A stretch of 64,000 nt of DNA from Haloarcula pellucida. Its GTDB lineage: Archaea; Halobacteriota; Halobacteria; Halobacteriales; Haloarculaceae. Below are positions 21,208 through 29,745 of this stretch, in pieces. The notes beneath the pieces were generated by a model. It saw only the letters and a list, made by a program, of their open reading frames with translations, had not been told where the DNA came from and ran no database searches. The DNA lies in the NCBI RefSeq assembly GCF_014647235.1, contig NZ_BMOU01000001.1:848262-912261 (forward strand). Reading direction: 5' to 3'. Each line of letters begins with the position of its first letter. The stretch's first letter is position 1. The translations under genes were made by a program, and so were the position numbers.

Positions 21208-22317
21208 ATGACAACTGAACCACTCGACATCGGCGTACTGGGGTATCGCTTCATGGGCAAGGCGCACGCGAACGCGTTCGCGCGCCTCCCCATGTTCTTC
21301 GAGGACGCGCCGGAACTCAACCGCGACGTGTTGGTCGGGCGCGACCAAGAAGCGCTCGAAGACGCCGCAGATAGCCTCGGGTTCGCGCGGACGGCGACCG
21401 ACTGGCGCGAGGTGATAGACGACGTGGACGTGTTCTACAATCTGGGGCCGAATCACGTCCACGCCGAACCGTCCATCGCGGCGCTGGAGGCCGGCACGCC
21501 GGTCTTCTGCGAGAAGCCGCTCGCGCCGACGTTAGACGGTGCGGAGTCGATGGCAGCGGCCGCCGCGGGCGCGGACGTACCGGCGGGTGTCGCGTTCAAC
21601 TACCGGTTCATCCCGGCCATCCAGTACGCGAAGAACCTCATCGACGCAGGGGAGTTAGGCGAGATTCGGCACTTCCGCGGGCGGTACCTACAGGACTGGC
21701 TGACCGACCCGGAAGCGCCGTGGTCGTGGCGCAACGACGAAGAGTTGGCCGGCAGCGGTGCGCTCGGTGATTTGGGCGCGCACACGGTGGACTTAGCGCG
21801 GTTCCTCGTCGGCGACGTAGAGCGCGTCAGCGGGCACCTGCGGACGTTCGTAGAGGAGCGTCCCGTCGAAGACGGGAGCGAGACGCGCCCGGTCACGGTC
21901 GACGACGCGTACTCGGCACAGGTGGCCTTCGAGAACGGCGTGATGGGGACGCTGGAAGCCTCGCGATTCGCCAACGGCCACAAGAACGACCACACCATAG
22001 AGATAGAGGGGACGAAGGGCAGCCTCCGCTTCTCGCTCGAACGGCTGAACGAACTGGAACTGTTGCGCGAGGACGGCCGTGGCTTCGAGACCATCCTGAT
22101 GACCGAGGCCGAGGACCCATACATCGAACACTGGTGGCCGCCGGGCCACGTCATCGGGTGGGAACACACGTTCGTCCACGAGAACTACGAGTTCCTCTCG
22201 GCGGTCGCCGAGGACGTCGCCTACGAGCCCAGTTTCGCCGACGGACTGGCCGTCCAGCGAGTACTGGACGCCGTCGAACGGAGCGACGCCAGCGGCGAGT
22301 GGGTCGACGTGGCCTGA
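21208..22317 (+). CDS. Gfo/Idh/MocA family oxidoreductase
   Basis: A 369-residue NAD(P)-dependent sugar dehydrogenase homologue. The Rossmann motif is IGVLGYRFMGKAHANAF (the usual GxGxxG is altered here to GYRFMG), CEKPLAPT carries the conserved EKP Lys, and LGDLGAHTVDLARFL carries the catalytic His region. It is probably co-transcribed with the upstream isomerase/epimerase and would act on the same sugar. Members interconvert sugars and keto-sugars; the specific substrate is not readable. The C-terminus ends 94 bp before the next gene, which has its own TATA box. Confidence 0.88.
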   Translation: MTTEPLDIGVLGYRFMGKAHANAFARLPMFFEDAPELNRDVLVGRDQEALEDAADSLGFARTATDWREVIDDVDVFYNLGPNHVHAEPSIAALEAGTPVFCEKPLAPTLDGAESMAAAAAGADVPAGVAFNYRFIPAIQYAKNLIDAGELGEIRHFRGRYLQDWLTDPEAPWSWRNDEELAGSGALGDLGAHTVDLARFLVGDVERVSGHLRTFVEERPVEDGSETRPVTVDDAYSAQVAFENGVMGTLEASRFANGHKNDHTIEIEGTKGSLRFSLERLNELELLREDGRGFETILMTEAEDPYIEHWWPPGHVIGWEHTFVHENYEFLSAVAEDVAYEPSFADGLAVQRVLDAVERSDASGEWVDVA

Positions 22318-22380
22318 CCCGGCCACGACGAGGTACGGACGGCGGTCGGCCTGACGCTTCGCTCGCAGGTGGCCCCATCC

Positions 22381-22389
22381 ATTTTTACT
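22381..22389 (+). promoter_or_regulatory. TATA box of the M24-like gene
   Basis: ATTTTTACT lies 31 nt upstream of ATG 22412, consistent with a near-leaderless transcript. No copy of the island's operator is present here. Confidence 0.5.
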
Positions 22390-22411
22390 CTCCGCCTTCG
22401 GTTGGAGCGGT

Positions 22412-23491
22412 ATGTCCGAGCACTCACGTCTCGACGCGTACCTGGCCGACGAAGGACTCGAAGCCGTGTGGTTCGCACGACCGAACAGTTTCGCCTGGCT
22501 CACCGGCGGCGACAACGTCGTCGATAGAGCGGGCGACGTCGGCGTCGCGGCCGCAGGGTACGACGGCGACGGCGTGACCGTGGTGACAGACAACATCGAA
22601 GCGCCGCGGCTTAGCGACGAGGAACTCGACGACGACGTCGACGTGGAGACGTTCCAGTGGTACGACGGTGGCCTCGCCGACACAGTCGCGTCCGTGAGTC
22701 CGACGCCGGCAGCCGCCGACTTCGACGTTCCGGGGTTCGAACGCGTGGCCGCGACAGCGCTGCGGCAACCGCTGACCGACGCACAGACCGACCTGTACCG
22801 GGACCTGAGCGAAGAGACCGCCGAAGCGGTCGAATCTGTCGCGCGCGAGATTACCGCGACGGACACGGAACAAGCGGTCGCCGCAGAGTTGCGCGGCGAA
22901 CTCGCTGCTCGAAACATCGACTCGCCGGTCGCCCTCGTCGGCGGTGGGGAGCGCGCCCAGCGGTACCGACACTACACGCCGAAAGACGAGGAACTGGGGT
23001 CCTACGCCCTGCTCTCGGTGACGGCAGAACGCGACGGCCTGTACACGAGTTGTACCCGGACAGTCGCGTTCGACCCGCCGGAGTGGCTCGAAGACCGGAC
23101 GCGAGCGGCGATGCGCGTCGAGGCGACGGCACTGGCCGCGACACGGGCCGTCGGGTCCGCCGGCGGCACGGCGGGTGACGTCTTCGCGGCGCTCCAGACG
23201 GCGTACGACGCCGTCGGGTGGGACGGCGAGTGGCGGAACCACCATCAGGGCGGTGCCGCGGGGTTCGCCGGACGGGAGTGGATAGCGACGCCGGAAAGCG
23301 AAGCGCCCGTCGTCCTGCCGCAGGCCTACGCGTGGAACCCGACGGTACAGGGGGCAAAGAGCGAAGATACCCACCTCGTCACCGGTGCCGGCGTGGAGAC
23401 GCTCTCGACGACCGGCGACTGGCCGTCGGTCACGGTCGAGGCGGTCGACGACGACCTCGAACTGGAGCGACACGGCGTCCTCGAACGGTAA
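22412..23491 (+). CDS. M24 peptidase-like protein lacking the two Asp metal ligands
   Basis: A 359-residue protein with the creatinase/aminopeptidase P layout: an N-terminal creatinase-like domain (LDAYLADEGLEAVWFARPNSFAWLTGG) and a C-terminal pita-bread domain. In active members a segment like VDAGAEYDGYAADITRT supplies two Asp metal ligands; the equivalent here, SVTAERDGLYTSCTRT, has neither. The His region (WRNHHQGGAAG) and the last Glu (SEDTHLVTGAG) are kept. It is therefore unlikely to be a normal dinuclear metallopeptidase. Located inside a sugar island, it may be a non-peptidase hydrolase or a binding protein. Function unknown. Confidence 0.75.
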   Translation: MSEHSRLDAYLADEGLEAVWFARPNSFAWLTGGDNVVDRAGDVGVAAAGYDGDGVTVVTDNIEAPRLSDEELDDDVDVETFQWYDGGLADTVASVSPTPAAADFDVPGFERVAATALRQPLTDAQTDLYRDLSEETAEAVESVAREITATDTEQAVAAELRGELAARNIDSPVALVGGGERAQRYRHYTPKDEELGSYALLSVTAERDGLYTSCTRTVAFDPPEWLEDRTRAAMRVEATALAATRAVGSAGGTAGDVFAALQTAYDAVGWDGEWRNHHQGGAAGFAGREWIATPESEAPVVLPQAYAWNPTVQGAKSEDTHLVTGAGVETLSTTGDWPSVTVEAVDDDLELERHGVLER

Positions 23492-23560
23492 CCGTACGAG
23501 CGGCCCTCTGTCCGCTGTAGCGGGGCTATTCGGGCCAGAAGCCACGGACGGAGAAACTGT

Positions 23561-23597
23561 TTACAACACCCGTTGTTGTACAAAGCATAGATTTAAG
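23561..23597 (+). promoter_or_regulatory. Sugar-island operator copy B plus TATA box
   Basis: TTACAACA-CC-CGTTGTTG (23561-23578) is followed after 13 bp by TTTAAG (23592-23597), whose first base lies 33 bp upstream of ATG 23625. The same operator-TATA-ATG spacing is found at copy E before the sugar ABC importer. Placement just upstream of the TATA box favours activation. Confidence 0.65.
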
Positions 23598-23624
23598 TGT
23601 CGGATTAGACTAGCCTGTGGTACT

Positions 23625-25280
23625 ATGGACGAGCGGCGCACGTGGTGGAAAGAGGCGGTCGTCTACCAGATCTATCCGCGGAGTTTCAACGATAGCGACG
23701 GCGACGGCGTCGGTGACCTGCAAGGGATCATCGATAAGTTAGACCACGTCGCATCGCTCGGCGTCGACGTCATCTGGCTCAACCCCGTCTACGAATCCCC
23801 ACAGGCAGACAACGGCTACGACATCAGTGACTACCGGGCCATCCACGAAGAGTACGGCACCATGGCCGACTGGGAGACGTTGCTGGAGGAGGTCCACGAC
23901 CGGGACATGAAGCTCATCATGGACCTCGTGGTCAACCACACCTCGACGGAGCACGAGTGGTTCGAGCAGTCCCGGCGAGACGAGGACGGGTACCGCGAGT
24001 ACTACTTCTGGCGCGAGGGCGAGACGCCGCCGAACAACTGGAAGAGCGGGTTCGGCGGGTCAGCCTGGGAGTTCGACGAGGAGGTCGGGATGCAGTACCT
24101 CCACCTGTTCGACGAGACGCAGGCCGACCTCGACTGGGACGTCGAGGCCGTCCGGGCGGACGTCTACGAGATGATGAACTGGTGGCTGGAGAAGGGAATC
24201 GACGGCTTCCGGATGGACGTCATCAACCTCATCTCGAAGCCGGAGGGGCTACCGGACGGCGACCCCTCGCAGGACTGGGTCGGCATCGAACACTTCGCCG
24301 ACGGGCCGAACGCCCAGGAGTACCTCGAAGAGATGGCCGAAGCGACCTACGACGACTACGACACGATGACCGTCGGCGAGTGCGTCGACATCGACGTCGA
24401 GACGGCCAGCGACTACGTCTCCGAGGAGGGGCCGATGGACATGGTGTTTCACTTCGAACACATGCACGTCGACATGGGCGAGAAGTGGCTCTCGCCGGCG
24501 GAGTGGGACCTCACCGACCTCAAGGCCGTCATGTCCCACTGGCAGACCGAACTGGACGGCTGGAACTCGCTGTACCTCACCAACCACGACCAACCGCGCA
24601 TCGTCTCGCGGTTCGCCGACGACGGCGAGTACCGCCGCGAGTCCGGCAAACTCCTCGGGACGTTGCTGTTTACCCTCTCCGGGACGCCCTACGTCTATCA
24701 GGGCCAGGAGATAGGGATGACCAACTACCCGTGGCGCAGTCTCGACGAACTCGACGACCTCCAGTCCATCGGCAAGGTCGAGGAGGCCATCGAGGCCGGC
24801 GAGATAGACGAGTTCGAGGAGGTCGCAGACATCGTCCGGGACCGTTCGCGTGACAACGCCCGCACCCCGATGCAGTGGGACGACTCCGAGAACGCCGGGT
24901 TCACCGACGGCGACCCGTGGCTCTCGGTCAACCCCAACTACGAGGCCATCAACGTCGCCGCCGCCGAGGCCGACGACGACTCTATCCTCAACTACTACCG
25001 CGACCTCGTCGACCTTCGCGAGGACAACGAGGTGTTCGTCTACGGCGAGTACACCCTCCACCTCCCCGATCACGAGTCCGTCTGGGCCTACCGGATGGAA
25101 CTCGACGGCGAGGCCGTCCTCGTCACGCTGAACTTCTCTGCCACCGAGACGAGCGTAACAATAGACGATGCGGCCCGGACCAGCGACCTCCTCGTCGCGA
25201 ACTACGACGACGCCCCGACCGTGACCGACGCAAACCTGACGTTGCGGCCCTACGAGGCACGCGTTCACTCCCTTACCTGA
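23625..25280 (+). CDS. GH13 alpha-glucosidase/oligo-1,6-glucosidase (first of three)
   Basis: A 551-residue GH13 enzyme of the oligo-1,6-glucosidase/alpha-glucosidase group, hydrolysing short alpha-glucosides. Conserved regions: VVYQIYPRSFNDSDGDGVGDLQGI, DLVVNHTS, DGFRMDVIN with nucleophile Asp198, VGECVD with acid/base Glu252, and NHDQPR with Asp322. There is no signal peptide, so it acts in the cytoplasm on imported sugars. ATG 23625 begins MDERRTWWKEAVVYQIYP; the frame is open upstream, but that part overlaps the previous gene and the promoter. It is followed after 3 bp by its paralogue, with which it shares a long identical DNA stretch. Confidence 0.93.
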   Translation: MDERRTWWKEAVVYQIYPRSFNDSDGDGVGDLQGIIDKLDHVASLGVDVIWLNPVYESPQADNGYDISDYRAIHEEYGTMADWETLLEEVHDRDMKLIMDLVVNHTSTEHEWFEQSRRDEDGYREYYFWREGETPPNNWKSGFGGSAWEFDEEVGMQYLHLFDETQADLDWDVEAVRADVYEMMNWWLEKGIDGFRMDVINLISKPEGLPDGDPSQDWVGIEHFADGPNAQEYLEEMAEATYDDYDTMTVGECVDIDVETASDYVSEEGPMDMVFHFEHMHVDMGEKWLSPAEWDLTDLKAVMSHWQTELDGWNSLYLTNHDQPRIVSRFADDGEYRRESGKLLGTLLFTLSGTPYVYQGQEIGMTNYPWRSLDELDDLQSIGKVEEAIEAGEIDEFEEVADIVRDRSRDNARTPMQWDDSENAGFTDGDPWLSVNPNYEAINVAAAEADDDSILNYYRDLVDLREDNEVFVYGEYTLHLPDHESVWAYRMELDGEAVLVTLNFSATETSVTIDDAARTSDLLVANYDDAPTVTDANLTLRPYEARVHSLT

Positions 25281-25283
25281 ATC

Positions 25284-26999
25284 ATGGCTATCCAACGGAC
25301 ACAACCCGACGACACCGTATCGGACGACGAACGAGCCTGGTGGAAAGAAGCGGTCGTCTACCAGGTGTACCCGCGAAGCTTCAACGACAGCGACGGCGAC
25401 GGCGTCGGCGACCTGCAGGGCTTGGTCGACCGACTCGACTACGTCGCGTCGCTCGGCGTCGACGTCATCTGGCTCAACCCCGTCTACGACTCTCCGCAGG
25501 AGGACAACGGCTACGACATCAGCGACTATCAGGCCATCTACGAGGAGTTCGGGACGATGGAGGACTGGGAGACGTTGCTGGAGGAGGTCCACGACCGGGA
25601 CATGAAGCTCATCATGGACCTCGTCGTCAACCACACTTCCAGAGACCACGAGTGGTTCGTCGAGTCCCGGCAGGGCAACCCGGAGTACGAGGAGTACTAC
25701 ATCTGGCGCGAGGGTGACGGAGACGACCTGCCGAACAACTGGGAGTCCTTTTTCGGCGGGTCTGCGTGGGAGTACGACGAGGAACGCGAGGCGTACTACC
25801 TCCACCTCTACGACACCTCCCAGCCAGACCTCGACTGGTCGAACGAGGACGTCCGACAGGACGTCTTCGACACCATCGAGTGGTGGCTGGAGAAGGGCAT
25901 CGACGGCTTCCGGATGGACGTCATCAACCTCCTCTCGAAGGTCGACGGACTACCGGACGGCGACCCCGACAGCGAGTGGGTCGGCTCCGAGCACTTCATC
26001 GACGGCCCAGAGATGACCGAGTATCTGGCGGCGATGGACGAGCAAGTCCTCTCGAACTACGACATCATGACCGTCGGCGAGATGCCCCAGTTGACCGTCG
26101 AGGAGGCCAGAGAGTACGCCGACGCCGACGGGCCACTCGACATGGCATTTCACTTCCAGCACACGAAACTCGACTACGACGGCGACGAGCGCTGGGCCGT
26201 CGGCGAGTGGGACCTGACCGAACTCAAGGAGATAATCGGCCGCTGGCAGAACGGCCTGCAAGACGAGGGGTGGAACGCCCTGTACTGGGAGAACCACGAC
26301 CAGCCACGCGTCGTCTCCCGCTACGGCGACCCGGTCAACTACCGCCGTGAATCCGCGAAACTGCTCGGTACCTTCATGCTCACGCTCTGTGGAACGCCCT
26401 ACATCTATCAGGGGCAGGAACTCGGCATGACCAACGCCCCGTGGGAGTCGATGGACCAGATGCGCGACGTCGATGCGATCAACCACGCGCGGGAACTCAT
26501 CGAATCAGCGGGCCACGAGAGCTACGAGGACGTACAAGACGTCGTCGCCTACCGTTCGCGTGACAACGCCCGCACCCCGATGCAGTGGGACGACGCCGAG
26601 AACGCCGGGTTCACCGACGGCGACCCGTGGATTCAGGTCAACCCGAACCACGACGAGGTGAACGTCGAAGCGGCAGAGGCCGACGACGACTCCGTGTTGA
26701 ACTACTACCGTGACCTCGTCGACCTGCGCGAGCGCAAGGACGTCCTCGTCTACGGGGCGTACGACGACCTGCTGCCCGATCACGAGTCCGTTTACGCGTA
26801 CACGCGCACGATGACCGAGAACGGCGACACCGAACAGGTCCTCGTCGTGCTCAACTTCTTCGACGAGCGACCGACCGTCGAACTGCCCGTCGAGTACGAC
26901 GAGGCGACGCTCCTCCTGTCGAACTACGACCGTGCGGACGACGCCCCCGACACCGTCTCGCTCGCGCCGTACGAGGCGCGGATCTATCGACTCGACTGA
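25284..26999 (+). CDS. GH13 alpha-glucosidase/oligo-1,6-glucosidase (second of three)
   Basis: A 571-residue paralogue of the preceding gene, probably translated from the same mRNA. The catalytic triad is Asp212 (DGFRMDVIN), Glu266 (VGEMPQ) and Asp339 (NHDQPR). It has no signal peptide and is cytoplasmic. It has an N-terminal extension of about 14 residues relative to copy 1. DNA from 25564 to 25625 is identical to 23868-23929 of copy 1, pointing to recent duplication or gene conversion. A T-run follows the stop. Different linkage preferences of the three copies are plausible but cannot be read from sequence. Confidence 0.93.
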   Translation: MAIQRTQPDDTVSDDERAWWKEAVVYQVYPRSFNDSDGDGVGDLQGLVDRLDYVASLGVDVIWLNPVYDSPQEDNGYDISDYQAIYEEFGTMEDWETLLEEVHDRDMKLIMDLVVNHTSRDHEWFVESRQGNPEYEEYYIWREGDGDDLPNNWESFFGGSAWEYDEEREAYYLHLYDTSQPDLDWSNEDVRQDVFDTIEWWLEKGIDGFRMDVINLLSKVDGLPDGDPDSEWVGSEHFIDGPEMTEYLAAMDEQVLSNYDIMTVGEMPQLTVEEAREYADADGPLDMAFHFQHTKLDYDGDERWAVGEWDLTELKEIIGRWQNGLQDEGWNALYWENHDQPRVVSRYGDPVNYRRESAKLLGTFMLTLCGTPYIYQGQELGMTNAPWESMDQMRDVDAINHARELIESAGHESYEDVQDVVAYRSRDNARTPMQWDDAENAGFTDGDPWIQVNPNHDEVNVEAAEADDDSVLNYYRDLVDLRERKDVLVYGAYDDLLPDHESVYAYTRTMTENGDTEQVLVVLNFFDERPTVELPVEYDEATLLLSNYDRADDAPDTVSLAPYEARIYRLD

Positions 27000-27005
27000 G
27001 CGCAG

Positions 27006-27011
27006 TTTTTT
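27006..27011 (+). terminator. T-run terminator after the second GH13 gene
   Basis: Six consecutive T residues lie 6 bp after the stop of the second glucosidase, followed by GC-rich sequence. T-runs of this kind terminate archaeal transcription. The third GH13 gene begins 65 bp further on without an evident TATA box, so termination may be partial. Confidence 0.5.
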
Positions 27012-27075
27012 CGGGGCGCCACTCCACTATCAGTACGGACACGGCACATGATACACAATCACACCCACTCCAGCG

Positions 27076-28791
27076 ATGAGTCCTGACGTCGACCGCGCGT
27101 GGTGGAAAGAGGCGTCCGTCTATCAGGTTTACCCCCGTAGCTTCAACGACAGCGACGGCGACGGTCTCGGTGACATACCGGGGATTCGAGAGCGCGCCGA
27201 CTACTTCGACGAACTGGGCGTCGACGTGGTGTGGCTCTGTCCGGTCTATGACTCTCCGAACGCCGACATGGGCTACGACATCCGTGACTATCGCTCGATC
27301 ATGGACGAGATGGGGACGATGGCCGACTGGGAAGGCCTCCTCGACGACGTCCACGACCGGGACATGAAACTCGTGATGGACCTCGTCGTCAACCACACCT
27401 CCGACGAGCACGCGTGGTTCGTCGAGTCCCGTGACCCCGATGGCGGGAAGGACGACTGGTACATCTGGCGCGACGGCGGCCCGGACGAACCGCCGAACAA
27501 CTGGATTTCGCTGTTCGGCGGCCCGGCGTGGACGTACGACGAGCGACGCGAGGCGTGGTATCTCCACCTCTTCGACGAGAAGCAACCGGACCTCAACTGG
27601 GAGAACCCCGACGTCCGCGAGGCTATCTACGACATGATGACCTTCTGGTTGGAGAAGGGCATCGACGGCTTCCGGATGGACGCCATCTCCTGCATCTCGA
27701 AACCGCACGGCCTGCCGGACGCCGACACCGGCGCGGACTGGTTCGACATGGACCTGTACTTCAACGGGCCGCGAATCCACGAGTTCATGCAGGAGATGGC
27801 CGCCGAGACGTACGAGAACTACGACGTCATGCTCATCGGCGAGACGCCCGGTGCCGACCCGGAGGAGGCAAAGCAGTACTACGAGGACGGCGTCGACGTG
27901 GTGGTCTACTTCGACCACATGGACGTCACCTACGGCCCGGGCGGGAAGTGGAGCCCCGACTACGTGGGTGTGGAGACGCTCGCGAGCGCCAGCGACGAGG
28001 AACTCGACGAGATGCTGAACACGATGGCCCTCGCGGACCTACAGGAGGCCATCCGCCACTGGGACGAGGGCGTCGGCGACGAGTGGAACTGCCTCTACAT
28101 GGGTAGTCACGACCAGACCCGGGCCGTCTCTCGGTTCGGCGACGACCACGAGTACCACCGCGAGTCGGCGACGCTCGTCGCCACCTTCCTGCTGACCCAG
28201 CGAGCGACCCCGTTTCTCTATCAGGGTGACGAGATCGGGATGACCAACACCGACTGGGACAGAGACGACATCCGGGACGTCGAGGCCCGCGGGCAGGTCG
28301 ACATCCTGACCGACGAATACGACGTGCCCTACGAGACGATCGCACCGTTCGTCCGGAACCGCTCGCGTGACAACGCCCGAACCCCGATGCAGTGGGACGA
28401 CGCCGAGAACGCCGGGTTCACCGACGGCGACCCGTGGATTCAGGTCAACGACGACTACGACCGCGTCAACGTCGAGCGAGCGATGGCCGACCCGGACTCC
28501 ATCTTTCACTACTACCGGCGACTCCTCGACCACAGATCCGAGTCGGACGTCCTCGTCTACGGCGACACGGCGTACGTCCTGCCCGACGACGAGTACCCGA
28601 ACGTCTGGGCCCACCGGCGGACGCTGGGCGAAGACTCGGTACTGGTGGTACTGAACTGGCAGGCCGAAAAGCGGGACGTCGCGGGTATCGACGGCGTCGA
28701 CAGCCCGGTACTGTTTGGCAACTACGACGGACAGACGGCAGACGAGACGACGCTCCGGCCCTACGAGGCGCGAATCTACGACCTCGGCTGA
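27076..28791 (+). CDS. GH13 alpha-glucosidase (third of three, more divergent)
   Basis: A 571-residue GH13 enzyme with triad Asp202 (DGFRMDAIS), Glu256 (IGETPG) and Asp346 (SHDQTR). It diverges from copies 1 and 2 around the acid/base loop (GETPGADPEEAKQYYEDGVD and YFDHMDVTYGPGGKW) and has SHDQ in place of NHDQ, so its specificity may differ. It has no signal peptide. It is tail-to-tail with gfcR (4 bp apart). DNA 28360-28449 matches 26553-26642 of copy 2 almost exactly, although the proteins are otherwise clearly different; this is a likely gene-conversion tract. Confidence 0.92.
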   Translation: MSPDVDRAWWKEASVYQVYPRSFNDSDGDGLGDIPGIRERADYFDELGVDVVWLCPVYDSPNADMGYDIRDYRSIMDEMGTMADWEGLLDDVHDRDMKLVMDLVVNHTSDEHAWFVESRDPDGGKDDWYIWRDGGPDEPPNNWISLFGGPAWTYDERREAWYLHLFDEKQPDLNWENPDVREAIYDMMTFWLEKGIDGFRMDAISCISKPHGLPDADTGADWFDMDLYFNGPRIHEFMQEMAAETYENYDVMLIGETPGADPEEAKQYYEDGVDVVVYFDHMDVTYGPGGKWSPDYVGVETLASASDEELDEMLNTMALADLQEAIRHWDEGVGDEWNCLYMGSHDQTRAVSRFGDDHEYHRESATLVATFLLTQRATPFLYQGDEIGMTNTDWDRDDIRDVEARGQVDILTDEYDVPYETIAPFVRNRSRDNARTPMQWDDAENAGFTDGDPWIQVNDDYDRVNVERAMADPDSIFHYYRRLLDHRSESDVLVYGDTAYVLPDDEYPNVWAHRRTLGEDSVLVVLNWQAEKRDVAGIDGVDSPVLFGNYDGQTADETTLRPYEARIYDLG

Positions 28792-28795
28792 CCGG

Positions 28796-29443
28796 CTACT
28801 CTTCTGCTGCCTCGTCGTCGCTGCCTACGCGGATGACCTGCAGGAGCGAGTAGACCGGAACGCCGCGGATGTCTTCGATACCGCGCTTATCCGCGAGGAC
28901 GACGCAGGCGACGGGGTTGCCGCCCTGTTCGCGAATCGCGTCGACCGTCTCGGTCATCGTGTTGCCGCTCGTTATCGTGTCGTCGACGACGTAGCAGTCT
29001 CGACCGCGGATCTGCGCGAAGTTCCGGGAGAACGTCCCGTCGCTGGTGCCGCTGTCGTCGTCGTCCCACTGGTGTTTGGTCGGGGCGTACGTGCCGAGGT
29101 CGGTGTCGAGTTCTCGGGCCACCGTCGTCGCCAGCGGCGCGCCCGCCTTCTCGATGCCGATGGTCAGATCCACGTCGTCGCCCTGCTTCGAGAGCAGGTC
29201 GGCCATCGCACACCCGACGTGGTGGAGTCGGTTGCTGTCGCGGCCGACGGCCGACCAGTCGACGTGGATGTCGTGGGGACCGCTCGCCGTCGTGCTCGTT
29301 GGCGTCGTCCCGGTCCCGCTACGCTCGACCAACCAACTGGCGGTCTCCCGGGAGACGTTCAGTTCGTCGGCGATTTCGCCTTTCGACAGGCCGCGCTCGG
29401 CAAGGTCGGCGGCGCTGTCGACGAGGTCGTCGATGTTCTTCAT
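28796..29443 (-). CDS. gfcR: GfcR, PRTase-like sugar-catabolism regulator
   Basis: A 215-residue protein: an N-terminal HTH (KGEIADELNVSRETASWLVERSG) fused to an orotate-phosphoribosyltransferase-like domain with PRPP loop CYVVDDTITSGNTM. This is the layout of haloarchaeal GfcR, described in Haloferax volcanii as a regulator of glucose and fructose catabolism (semi-phosphorylative Entner-Doudoroff pathway). The start MKNIDDLVDSAADL at 29443 matches the family and lies 29 nt after an ATTAAG box; an ATG further upstream (29464) is less likely. Operator copy C lies about 70 bp upstream. The gene ends 4 bp from the third glucosidase. Best candidate to bind the island's shared operator, which is inference. 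Confidence 0.9.
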   Translation of the reverse strand: MKNIDDLVDSAADLAERGLSKGEIADELNVSRETASWLVERSGTGTTPTSTTASGPHDIHVDWSAVGRDSNRLHHVGCAMADLLSKQGDDVDLTIGIEKAGAPLATTVARELDTDLGTYAPTKHQWDDDDSGTSDGTFSRNFAQIRGRDCYVVDDTITSGNTMTETVDAIREQGGNPVACVVLADKRGIEDIRGVPVYSLLQVIRVGSDDEAAEE

Positions 29444-29466
29444 ACAGGACACTCCGAGTGGCACGA

Positions 29467-29528
29467 CTTAATAGGCAATGCTCTCGGCCGATTTGCCCGC
29501 CGAAATGTTTTTACAACAGTCGTTGTTA
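29467..29528 (-). promoter_or_regulatory. gfcR promoter with sugar-island operator copy C
   Basis: The inverted repeat TTACAACA-GT-CGTTGTTA (29511-29528) lies upstream of gfcR. The minus-strand TATA box TATTAAG (29473-29467) is 37 bp away from it, farther than the 13 bp seen at copies B and E. Autoregulation of gfcR is suggested. Confidence 0.6.
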
Positions 29529-29745
29529 GAGTGTAGTGGCTGGGTCGTACCCGTCGTTCGTGGCCGAACGGCGCAGACGGCACCACAGAGGGCGACCGTG
29601 GTCGCCATCGCACCACGACGCGCTCACTTCCCACCACCGTCGCACGCCCGGCCGACCACCACCCACCAACCCGGTTGTCAGACCGGCAAGCATGGTTGTC
29701 ACCAGTCGACGCGCAGGCGGGACGCTCCCGCCGATTTTCGACCGC
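29529..29745. other. Intergenic region with no gene seen
   Basis: Between operator C and the 3' end of the next minus-strand gene I see no convincing coding frame, no T-run and no repeat. Together with the gfcR promoter it makes up the 302-bp gene-free stretch 29444-29745. Frames crossing it are antisense shadows of the neighbouring gene. Confidence 0.5.
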
